Below are positions 38,831-52,251 of a stretch of DNA of 64,000 nt, piece after piece. Position 1 is the stretch's first letter. Each line of letters opens with the position of its first letter. The translations under genes and the position numbers were made by a program. Origin of the DNA: Microcebus murinus. Lineage: Eukaryota > Chordata > Mammalia > Primates > Cheirogaleidae. The notes beneath the pieces are model-generated. The model was not told where the DNA came from, did no database searches, and saw only the letters and a list, made by a program, of their open reading frames with translations. The DNA lies in assembly GCF_040939455.1 (NCBI RefSeq), contig NC_134108.1, positions 52,389,501 through 52,453,500 of the forward strand, read 5' to 3'.

Positions 38831-40665
38831 TCTATGTGGTAACAGAGCCAGTGCTTAGCTTGTCTGGGCCACAGCACCTTGACTCATCCAGTGGTGTCTA
38901 GAAGCCTTGATTCCTTGCCTTGGGGTGTTGGGGAAAGAAGAAAGGAAAGACCACAGCTGAGTTTTAGGTGTGTAATAGAATTTGGTATCTGATATGCATC
39001 ATTTCTTATGAATTTTTTCTAAGTCAGCTAGATTTTGAAGATTATATATTAAAAACCAAACAGAACCAGATTTTCTTTTTATTAACCACAGTATCATCCT
39101 CTTAGAGTCTGCTTTCCCAGTACTAGCAATCCTTTAAAATGATTATTTATGTGCTCTCTAAAACTCTTTCTTTCTCTCCCATGTCTAGTTCTCTGGGTGT
39201 GTTTGCTGCTTTGGTTCAATCCTGGCTCATACACAGACACTAGAAATTTTTTTCAAAGCATAAGTGAAGATATGGTGGCAGCTGATTATCTTCTAAATGA
39301 AAAGAACTTCATCCTCTAGGAAACCTTTACACAACTATCATTTATTTAGCTGGCTTCCATGGAACTTCTGTGGAAACTGTCAACTATCCATCAATGGTCC
39401 AAAGCCAAGGGAGTAGCTATGAAATAAGAATTTCTTCACAGTCACATGAGGGAAAACTCCCCACATTATTTTGTTTTGTAATAAAGAGCTAGAACCTCAG
39501 ATTCCATAATTGATCCCAGAATATAACATTTCATACCAAAAGAAGTGAGAAGCCAGGTGGGTTTTAAGTGGAAACAGTATACATCTCATTTTCAGGAGTG
39601 TCAGGTATGAATGCCAATCACTACATTCAGCTAGCACAAAATCCTTCTCTGACAGCTGATCAGAGTTTGTGGATCTCAAGTAAAAATGTCCTGGAAGTCC
39701 CTCTTCATTCTCCTGCTCTGAGAGCCTTCTTGCCCTGCTCTCTGCAACCCCTTATTTCTGCTGATATCAAGAAGCATCCATCCTATAGGGTTTGCTCTCA
39801 GAGTGATTCTAGCTTGATAAGTACTGTATACATGGGGAAGCATTTGCTCTCTTTTTCTATGCTCCCAAAGAGTTTAAATTACATAACTCTTATTTCTTAA
39901 ATATTTGAAAGAATCTCTTGGAAAGCAAACCGACCTCTGTGCTTTTTTTTGAGAGGTAACTTTAATAACATATCTCCTTGTTTTTTGAAAACAATTCTTC
40001 TTGATTTTTACTTTGTCAAATTTCAGCTTCGGATAACAAAAACATTAATGATGTCTATTCCATCTAAACTAACTATAGATTTTCTAAAAGACCATAAGTA
40101 ATATAAAGATGTATTTCTTTGCTTTATAAATTGAAAGCTAATATCAAAAATTAAATGCATTTGGAATTCTCCAAATTTGAATTACCTCAAAATTATTTCA
40201 GTAGTTCTCTTGTAAATCAAATGTATGATAAAAGAAAAAAACTTGACCAATTGAACAAGAAGTTCAGTTTTGTTTAAGGAAAATGTATTGCTGTAAATAT
40301 GCTCAGGTTAAAAAGAAATAACATATTCATGCTAATGTGCAGAGTAGTGTGATGATTGTCTAAAAAATGAGGGGGGAAAGACTTTTTCTATAGATTTTAA
40401 CGTCCTTGTCAACTGATGGCATTTATAATACACTTTTAGAAGTAAAATTAATAATTTGTCAATGTCCATAATATATCCCTACTCCCAAGATAATCAGCGA
40501 CTAAATCCCTATAAAATTGATTATGTATAAAATCCTCATAAAAGAGAAAACCTACATTCTAATATTGTTAGTTATATTGTATATTATAATAATATAATAA
40601 AAGTTATTGTTACCATAAAAGTTAATCCAAACAATTTAATCTTATTTTTACCTAACTGTCACTGT
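38831..40665. other. No recognisable gene or repeat
   Basis: AT-rich. The 110-aa frame at 39,568-39,900 has no recognisable domain. No repeats recognised. Confidence 0.35.
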
Positions 40666-40712
40666 CACACAGTTATCTATGGCTGTGTAACAAATTTCCC
40701 CAAAACTTAAAT

Positions 40713-42500
40713 GATAGATGACACAAACAAATGAAAAGGCATCCCATGCTCATGGATTGGAAGACTTAATATTGTGAAAATGACTATCCTGCCCAAAGCT
40801 GTCTATAGATTCAATGTAATCCCTATCAAAAAGCAACATCATTTTTCACAGAATTAAAAAAAGTTCTAAAATTCTTGTGAAACCGAAAAATACCCACATA
40901 GCCAAAGTAATCTTAAGCAAAAAAAGAAAAAAAAGATGGAGACATCACATTACCTGCCTGCAAATTATATTACAAGACTATAATAACCAAAACAGCATGG
41001 TATAAAAATAAACACATAGGTCAACAGAACAGAATAGAGAACTGAGAAATAAAGCCACATATTTACAGCCAACCAACCTTTGACAAATCCAAGAAGAACA
41101 TACATTAGGGTAATGACACTCTCTTTAATAAAATGGTGCTGGTAAAATTGGATTGCCATTTGCAAAGGAATGAAACTGGACCCCTGTCTCTCACAATATA
41201 TAAAAATCAACTCAAGATGGTTAAACACTTAAACAAAAGACTCAAAACTATAAAAGTACTAGAAGAAGACCCAGGAAAAACTCTTCTGGACACTGGTCTA
41301 GGCAAAGAATTTATTACTAGGAGCTCAAAAGTATAGGCAACAAAAACAAAAATAGACAAATGGGACTTAATTAAACTAAAAGGCTTCTACATGGCAAAAG
41401 AAATAATCAACAGAGTGAAGAAACAACCTGTTGAATGGGAGAAAATATTTGCAAACTATTTATCCAAAAGGGGACAAATATCCAGAATATACAAGGAACT
41501 CAAATAACTCAACAACAAAACCAAATAATCCCATTAAAAAGTAGGGAAGGGCTCATGCCTGTAATCTAGCATTTTGGGAGGCCAAGGTGGGAGCATTGCT
41601 TGAGGCCAGGAGTTCAAAACCAGCCTGGGCAACAAAGCAGGACCCCATCCATTAAAAAAAAAAGTGGGCAGAGGACATAGAATAGACATTTTTCAAAAGA
41701 AGACATACAGATAACTAACATGTATATGAAAAATGTTCAATGGCACTAATCATCAGAGAAATGCAAATCAAAACCACAATGAGATATTATCTTACTCTAG
41801 TCAGAATGGTTATTATTAAAAAGGCAAAAAATAACAGATGTTGGTGAGGATGTAAAAAAGAGGGAACTCTTATATGCTGTTAGTAGAAATGAAAATTAGT
41901 CTAGCCTCAATTAGTCTAGTATGGAGATTTCTCAGAGAACTAAAAATAGAACTACCGTTTGATACAGTAATCCCACTATGGGGTATCTACCCAAAAGAAA
42001 AGAAATCATTATATCAAAAGGACACCTGCACTTGTGTGATTATTGCAGCACTACTCAAATTAGCAAAGATATAGAATTAACCTAAGTGTCCCTCAATTGA
42101 TGAATGGATATAGAAAACGTGATATATATACACAATGGAATACTATTCAGCCACAAAAAGAATAATATGGTTTTTACAGTAATGAAGATGGAACTGTAAC
42201 TCATTATCTTAAGTGAAACAAGCCAGGCACAAAAAGACAAATATTACATGTTCTCACTTATATGTGGGTGCTAAAAAATGTGTTCACATGAATATAGAGA
42301 GTGGGATGATAGATAATGGAGACTCAGAAGTGTGAAAGGGTGAAAGAGGAGAGGATGATGAGAAATAAGTTAATGGGTACAATACAGTGTATGTTATTCA
42401 GGTGATGGATACCCTAAAAGCTCTGACTCAACCATTGTGCAATCTCTGCATGTAACAAAATTGTACATGTGATCCATATATTTGTACATATAATTTAAAA
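40713..42500 (+). mobile_element. L1MA-like fragment, 5' truncated
   Basis: Starts in the reverse-transcriptase/post-RT part of ORF2 (ggcatcccatgctcatggat) and runs to the 3' terminus (tgtacatgtgatccatatat, then A-rich). Reading frames of 60-90 aa with L1 ORF2 flavour survive near 41,133-41,336 and 41,874-42,074, but stops and shifts abound. It interrupts an MLT1 LTR and carries an Alu monomer, so its age lies between the two. Confidence 0.88.
41545..41663 (+). mobile_element. Free left Alu monomer-like (FLAM) SINE
   Basis: A single 7SL-derived left arm (ctcatgcctgtaatctagc ... caacaaagcaggacccc) ending in an A-run. There is no right arm. The first bases are degraded. Flanking 'cattaaaaagtaggg' and 'cattaaaaaaaaaagtggg' suggest a target duplication. 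It sits in the L1 3' part. Confidence 0.75.
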
Positions 42501-42958
42501 AACATTTATTATCTCATAGTTTCTGCTGTTCTGGAATCTGGGCATGATTTAGCTAGGTGCCTTTGGCTCAGGGTCTTTCACAAGGCTACAATCAAGGTGT
42601 TGGCTGGAGCTCAACTGGAAAAGGACCCCTTTCTGAGCTTACTCATTGGCAGGATTCGGTTCCTTGCTGGCTGGAGATATCATTTCCTTGCCAAGTGGGT
42701 GTCTCTGCAGGACAACTTACAACATAGCAACTGACTTTTTTGAGAGTAGGTCAACAAGAGACTGAGAGGACAAACAAGATGGAAGACATGGGCTTTTTAT
42801 ATCCTAATCTTGGAAGTGATACTTATCTCTTTCTTCATATTTAACTAGTTAGAAGCAAGTCACTTCATACACTCTACACTCAAAAGAAGAGAATTACACA
42901 TAGATTTGAATACCAGGAGGTGAGAAATCATTAGGAGCCATCATAGATGCCAAGTACC

Positions 42959-43269
42959 ACAATTATCATTCATAGGTTCTTCTTCCTTATGATTATGTAG
43001 GCTCTGGCTATAATTAGAAATGGAGTCTTCTGGAAGAAACAGTAAAAGGCCTCAGTAAAGGGCAGTACTTCAGCTTTCTGCTGGTTCAAGATTCTAGGTA
43101 ATTAGTAGACACTCCTATCCAATGGTTTTGGTGCTTCCCAAACCATTATCTTAATGATTAGTGGATATGGAACCAATTCTACAAAGTCTGGCAAAGATAA
43201 GCCATCTACATCCAAATTAAATGATATTAGCTATCTATTGTATTAGCAATCTGTCTTGGTATTAGTTAC
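42959..43269. other. Spacer between two MLT1 LTRs
   Basis: About 310 bp with no recognised element. It might be remnant MaLR internal sequence, but I cannot show that. Confidence 0.35.
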
Positions 43270-43341
43270 TTGCTATATTAGTTATCTTTTGCTGTATAAT
43301 AAATTATGCAAACTTGGTGGCTTAAAGCAAATGAACATTTA

Positions 43342-43390
43342 CTTTCTTATACAGAGTTCTGTGAGTCTTTCTTATACAGAGTTCCGTGAG
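43342..43390 (+). repeat. 25-bp tandem duplication in MLT1
   Basis: 'ctttcttatacagagttc' plus tgtgagt is repeated at once with cgtgag: two units of about 25 bp, one mismatch. Confidence 0.9.
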
Positions 43391-43481
43391 GAATCTGGGA
43401 GTGGCTTAGCTAGGCTATTCTGGTTGGTGTCTCTCAGGAGGCTGTGGTCAAGATGCTTACTAAAGCTGCAATCATCTAAAG

Positions 43482-46167
<2,686 letters not shown>

Positions 46168-46320
46168 ATCTAAAGGCTTGATTGAGCCTGGAAGATCTAC
46201 TTCCAAGGTGGCCACCCATAGGGCTGGCAAGTTAATCTGATTGTTGACAGGAGGTTCCTCACCACAGGGCCTCTTCACAGGGTCATTTGAGTACCATCAT
46301 AACATGGTAGCTGGCTTTCC

Positions 46321-46765
46321 CCAGCAAGAAAAAGAAATTTAAATTGATAATGGGACATACAGTGGTCTCATCTTTAAAACACAGGACTCTTTACAGAGTT
46401 ACTATTTCATCAGTCTAACCATGGCTCTATCTTGGAATATATGGATCTGAACAAATAGGTATTATACAATTTTGACTTTAAATTATTTGTCTGCTTTACT
46501 AGTCATAGTTCAAATCATTTTGCAATTGCATATTATAGTTCAAATCATTTTCCATTTCAAGTCTCATCCTCAAGGGAATCTAAACTAACCCCTTTCTGTT
46601 CCTTCATGTCTTATGAAGAAGTATCTAAGCAAGGTGTATCTGATGGAAACATCCATTCCCCTCATACTGTTTAATTTTACTAACAAGGCTCACTCCTAAG
46701 CTTGGTGGGAAAGGAAAAGCTTGAAACTGGATTAATTCTATCATTGCTTTTGCACAGTGTTTTCT
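46321..46765. other. No recognisable gene; short internal duplication
   Basis: 'atagttcaaatcatttt' occurs twice (about 46,506-46,522 and 46,536-46,552). No repeat family or exon is supported. Confidence 0.45.
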
Positions 46766-46769
46766 CTAA

Positions 46770-46985
46770 TCATAATCTACTGCAAAATTCTACCCTTTCT
46801 TTAATACTCAGCTCAAAACTGCATCCTTTAAAATTTCATTTTCCAATGCCTTTCTCTCTTCTCCTCATCACCCTCTCCATCATCACCCACTGTGTTCGTA
46901 GGGTAAAATTATGCTCCCTCTTCGTATTTTTGGTGCTTACTAGAGTACTTGGTATATATTAGTAATAGATGTTTAGTAACTATTT
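46770..46985 (+). repeat. L2 LINE 3' fragment
   Basis: 'ctaccctttctttaatactc', 'aatgcctttctctcttctcc' and 'gtgcttactagagtacttgg' follow the plus-strand L2 3' order. Confidence 0.6.
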
Positions 46986-48035
46986 TTGAATTGCATTGGT
47001 AGTGGCCAATTAATTTGGAAGTAGGTATTATTAAATACTTTAATGTTCCTGTGTTTCAGCTCTTTATAATTCCCCTCTCTGAATTTCTGTTGCGAAGTTT
47101 GACATTGTTGTTCTCTGACAGCATGATAGATAATCGTAGTATTATTCTTTTATCCAAGCTATTGATAGACTATGAGCTCTTGGAAACAGGGATTTATTTT
47201 ATTTATTTAGAATGCTCTATCCCACTCCCCTACCCTTTCAGACTTAAGACAATTATTTTACTTCCTAAATATTTGCTAGATTTGATTATCTTTTGAGATA
47301 TTAACTTATATTATCTCCTATATTTCCTTCATCCCTCATTTTCTTCCATTAAGAAGGCAGTTGGCTCCAAACTTCATGGCCTCAGGAAAGGATTGAGGCC
47401 AAGTGTGATGAAGGAGTAGAGCCCTGGTCATTGTGGTTTTGTTCTCCAAATCCCTAAACACTTAGGTGAAGGGAGAAAGTTTGGTGGGAACATGAAGAAT
47501 GAGATTGCCGGTATAGACAGAGTAACTGGAGAACTAGGGAGAGCAGGGGATTGTCAGATCCCCCTTTCACTGCCTCCAGCTAACAGAGACAAGGTGAGGG
47601 GTATGGAGAGAAGAGAGAGGTCTGCATGTCCAGGAGTAGTGTGGACCCAGGCCCTGCATGCAAGGCAGCAACTTGGAGGAGGTTGCAAACCTCAAAGAGG
47701 AGTGGATACAAGGGGCATCTAGACCGACTGACCAGTGGCAGTGTTACAAAGCCTCTGCCCTCATGGTATTGTGTCAGATTTGAAAGTAATGTGCAAAGCA
47801 TTCTTGGGCATTGGAGGAAGGGAATGAGGATGCTACAAGAATTGAGAATAACAAGGTTTGGAATGAGAAATTAAGTTGCTATAATTCATAGAGAATGTAT
47901 TGTTCTTCTATACCTGAATATGTGAAAATTTATATATGCTACGTGTGTTTAATTAATTTTTCAACTATGTAAACTTGGCAAAATAATTGCCTATCCCATC
48001 CTAGAAGGGGAAAAAAAGCTCACATCTCATGTTAA
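46986..48035. other. No recognisable gene or repeat
   Basis: Frames of 73-93 aa on both strands have no motif. Nothing is supported. Confidence 0.35.
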
Positions 48036-48039
48036 AAGG

Positions 48040-48245
48040 GAATGTGTTATGTAATTTTGGATCCCAGCTCTGTCACTAATTAGTTGAGTAATTTTGAGAA
48101 AACTATTTGACTTCTGTTTCACATGTATCATATATTTTTAAAATAGGTAAAATAATATTATCTATCTTATTGGGTTGATATGAAGATAACTTGAGATACT
48201 ATCTATGAAGTGCTTAGCAAGAATAGCTATCCTGTATTAATAGTA
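48040..48245 (+). repeat. MIR SINE
   Basis: 'ggatcccagctctgtcacta', a decayed 'gagtaattttgagaaaa' block and 'gttgatatgaagataac' match a plus-strand MIR. Confidence 0.7.
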
Positions 48246-48317
48246 TAATCATTTTGGGGGACTGAAGAACCTTAATGTTTATGTTGACCAATTAGTATTG
48301 TTCTTATTAAAATTTTT

Positions 48318-48606
48318 GGTTTTTTTGGATACAGAGTCTCGCTCTGTCACCCAGGCTAGAGTGCCATGGCGTCAGCCTAGCTCACAGTAACCTCAAACTC
48401 CTGGGCTTAAGCAATCCTTCTGCCTCAGTCTCCTGAGTAGCTGGAACTACAGACATGCACCACCATGCCCAGCTAATTTTTTCTATAAATTTTCAGTTGT
48501 CCAGCTAATTTCTTTCTATTTTTAGTAGAGACAGGATCTCCTTCTTGCTCAGGCTGGTTTTAAAACTCCTGACCTTGAGTGATCCTCCTGCCTCGGCCTC
48601 CCAGAG
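48318..48606 (-). mobile_element. Alu SINE, 5' truncated, lemur-type
   Basis: Reversed right arm, the linker 'tttctttctatttttagtag' and a left arm that stops after 'tcggcctcccagag', so about 35 bases of the Alu 5' end are missing. Flanking duplications tgttcttattaaaatttt (48,299-48,316) and tgttcttattataatttt (48,607-48,624) differ by one base. The oligo-T tail is short and impure. Confidence 0.92.
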
Positions 48607-48624
48607 TGTTCTTATTATAATTTT

Positions 48625-50035
48625 AACAACAATAAAAAATATTCTTTTCCTACTGTATTCAAAATCAATCTTTCAAAAATTAATATTTTCAAGGAAAATT
48701 CAGCACTATTTATGTAAGAAATAGACAATAACAGTTTCCCAGTTTTAAAAGTTCTCAACTAAAAATTATAAAATATGAAGAAAGCCATGCATCCGGAGAC
48801 TTTGACTATTAAAAAAAGTGTAGATTAGATGAAAACACAAATAAATTATGAGATGCTGCATATTATAATTAAGGTTGAATTATATTGTGTATATTCATAT
48901 ATTATATATACACATACACAGAAAAGGAGTCTTTTTTCCCAAGATGAATTTATAACCTGTATGTCAATGAAATCCAATTTTGTGATGATCGATGGAATGC
49001 CATATATAATAGTGATGTATACACTAAAAGCAAGAGCAGTAAATGGCAATCTTCTGACTTACTGTATGTGTCACTGGAAAGAGTGATTATTTCTCACAAG
49101 TAGAGGTGAAGTCAGGCACTATTATCGTCCATATTTAAGTGGTTTTTCTTTTTTATTCCACATCCACCAACATGATTAAATAATGATTTGGCTCACAAGG
49201 GACTTGAGCATGGTGACTACAAGTTCATTCCCAGTGAAGTTTGTTAATGTCTCTGGTGTTCAGCTTTAGGGAAGTGCAGAGATAAGGAAAGGCATCATGA
49301 AGTCAGAATCAGACAAGGTCACTGGGAGAGAAGGCAGCAATTGCAAGAAGAGGTAGCAAGTCACCAGATGGAGTGATGATTGCAAGTTTGCCTTTAACAG
49401 TAGTTTTCCCAACCTCAGGTAAATCCTTGCTTTGGTGGGGAGGGGGCTGCTGTTGAAGCCACCCACTAAGGAAGTCTGCTTTGAGACCCTGTTGGTCTGA
49501 CTGAGGAAAATCTAGGGCTTGTTAGAAAATCTCAGTAATCTCACAAAATAATCAAGGGAGACAATTCTCAGGTGGTGGTTGATCAGGTCTTCAACAAGAG
49601 CCAGGTAGAAAGTACTAGAGTTACATTTCTGTTTAGCAATTCAATGAAGAAACACCAGGGTTCATATTCCAACATTTGTGATCTCAACTGGCATTTTCAC
49701 TTCCAGTGAGTGGGAAGTCAAAAGGTATCTTTCGCCAGGAGGAGCAAAACTCTTAGCATGGGCTAACACTGGAGAACTTCAGAAAAGGTGATTTTCTGAA
49801 TATCTTTTTCTTCTTTGTTAATTTACACTATAAGTCATAGTTACTGAACTTCAATTGCATTCAGAGTTAGGTTTAGGGTTCAGAATGTTTAATGTCAGAT
49901 ATTTGTTCCGAATGGTAGCCTAAATTTGTCTTGCTTCTAAATAAACCAATCTGAGAAGAAAACATATGGAAAGAGTATTATGAGAAATCAGCATTTTCTT
50001 TTTCCCCCCTTTCTTTTTTGTTTTCTTTAGTTTAA
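48625..50035. other. No recognisable gene or repeat
   Basis: AT-rich. The 85-aa frame at 48,829-49,086 has no motif. Confidence 0.35.
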
Positions 50036-50039
50036 CACC

Positions 50040-50225
50040 TGCTCTGTGTCAAATTAGGGCAGTTTTTATAGTTCTTGTTTTAACATATTGCCTTATATAA
50101 TCATTGCAAGAGTGCAAATGTGGTGGGCATGAGCCCCGTTTCCAGATGAAGAGACTGAGAGAAGTGAAAGAACCTGTCCAAGCTCCCACAACCTAGTATA
50201 TTGAAGGGATGTGCAGCCAGGTCTG
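50040..50225 (-). repeat. MIR SINE fragment
   Basis: 'gccccgtttccagatgaaga', 'aacctgtccaagctccca' and 'gatgtgcagccaggtctg' follow minus-strand MIR order. Confidence 0.7.
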
Positions 50226-51993
50226 TAATTTCCATAATCATGCTCACCCTTCCACAACTGTCCCCTCCCATAAAACAACAGAAATAAAAGCCTTCATGTT
50301 AAAGAAGAATTTTATGTTACCATTTGCAAAATAATCTTGTATTGGTATTTTCTCACTATATCTACTTTTATTTATATCCTAATTAATACATAAAAATGAA
50401 AAAAATCTTTCCCTTATCATTAAAACATTGTGGTTTGACAAAATAATGAGTTAGTTTCAGCTTATAATCCATTCCTTGTGATAGGCTACTTGTTTTTAGA
50501 AAGTGAATTCTTAGATTAATCTTAGGATTCATTTCTTGGAAATTACTTGCTCAAAAAGATTTACAGTCTCTCACCAGGTTTTTCCTATTCCTTTCAATTT
50601 GGTAGACTAGAGCCTAAAATACACTCAGGAAAGCACTCTTGATATTATAGCTTTCCTTTCATCTTAGGCATTCTGATTCACTGATAAGACCAGTGGGGAA
50701 AAGTTTTACGAAGAAGCCACGGTATTACAAAATGTATCAAATACATACTTTATTAAAAACATTGCCATATGTTTGACTCATCTTCTGTGTGATGATACAT
50801 TTTTTTGTTTTTCTATCTAAAGTTTCATGACATATCTTACTAAATTTGATCCCAGTTTATATAGGTGTTTTCTATTATGAAGAAAGCCTATTTTTCATTA
50901 TTTTAAAGTGGACTATTGCTGATATATGTAGCTTATTTTTGTATTTTTGTCTTCCATACAAATATTACTAGATACTTTTTCATAAATTTTAACTGTTAAC
51001 TTATTATAATTGTTTTATGTAAGTAGTTTGCAAATAATATAGTTTGCAAATAATAATAATTGTATGAGAAAAAGAAAAGTAGTTCCAACATCCAGTAGCT
51101 GGCCGAGTACTATTAACAGGGCCTTGGTGTTCTCCCATTAATTGTAAATAAGTTCACAGCATGTCAACGTCAGACAAAGCCACTGTGTAACGATCATATA
51201 TCCTGGAAAAAACAAGTCCACTCTGTAATCATGTCCGAACACAGGTAAATATGAACAATGCCCAAGCCACAAAATACCAAATACCAAATATATCTCAATT
51301 TTGGTTAATACATGTGATTGCTGCATTTTTACCAGGTACAGCTTTAGCCTGGGTCTAGTCTCCCATTCTTCTAGTTAAGATTTACTAAGATACCCAGTCT
51401 TAGAGTTACCTCCACTTCATGATAGTATCCTCTCCAGACGTAACCCTGCTTCCTTACACCTTCCTCCCAAATTACTTAACACAAGCCCAGAGTATATAAA
51501 TTCTTTCTAATACTTTGTTCCTAAGCCACACACCATTCTGTATTTGCTCCATTCTCTAAGCAGATTTTCTCTCATGCAACAATGAGTCATAAAAATAAAT
51601 TGTTTAACTTCAGGTGTGTTCCTGGTGGCCTTTGTCTGGAGGACATTGACAATCTCTTCCTATCAAGGTTTTTTTCCTTATTTCTTTTTCCAATGACATT
51701 GGCCATATCTAAAATAACATAGAAGAAGAATAATGATAGCAAACATTTTTGTTCAAAGGAGTGATTCATGTTTTACTGGGGAATTAATATTTGCTTCTCT
51801 TTTAAAATGGGTGCCTTTATCATACTGAGCAAGAATATAGTTCTATACTTTGAAAAAATGCTTATTATGAAAAAATCACAAAATTTTAATGACTTTTTTG
51901 TCTATTATTTTTTTCTTTTTAAAAAAATATTATAATGGGGCATTATTTTAATAGACTTTTCTCCCATGAGAAAAAAAACCCTTATTGATTAGG
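50226..51993. other. No recognisable gene or repeat
   Basis: AT-rich flank of the L1 target site. A short duplication 'tagtttgcaaataat' occurs near 51,026-51,056. No exon is supported. Confidence 0.4.
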
Positions 51994-52007
51994 GTAAATT
52001 GTTACTT
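51994..52007. other. L1 target-site duplication, left copy
   Basis: gtaaattgttactt. It matches 58,928-58,941 (gtaaattgttattt) except for one base, bounding the L1. Confidence 0.85.
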
Positions 52008-52251
52008 ATTTTTTTTTTTTTTGTATTTGTAATATTTTTTTTTCGGCATATTATGGGGGTACAGATTTTAAGGTTTCAATAAATGCCCATTTCCCCCCCT
52101 CCACCCACAAGTCTGAGTCTCCATCATGACCATCCCCCAGATGGTGCACATCTCACTCACTATGTATGTATATACCTGCCCCCCTCCCCCCTCCCACCTG
52201 CCCAATACCCTATTACTGTAGTACCTATGTGACCACTTAGGTGCTGTTCAG
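52008..52251 (-). other. L1 3'UTR and poly(A) tail
   Basis: On the minus strand, after the ORF2 stop, a G-rich purine tract (52,179-52,198: two runs of six G and one of three G) is followed by a second G-run (52,093-52,099) and a terminal A-rich tail interrupted by tac and gcc words. G-rich purine tracts near the 3' end are a general L1 trait and can form G-quadruplexes. Confidence 0.8.

Larger units (their letters stand above)
40668..42958 (-). mobile_element. MLT1-type LTR split by an L1 insertion
   Basis: The left stub (40,668-40,712) holds 'ttatctatggctgtgtaaca'. The body (42,505-42,958) holds 'aacatttattatctcatagt', 'ggctcagggtctttcacaag', 'aaggtgttggctggagctca' and a closing 'taccaggaggtgagaaatca'. 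These are the landmarks of an MLT1 LTR in reverse orientation. The 1.8 kb between them is L1. No internal MaLR sequence is seen. Confidence 0.75.
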
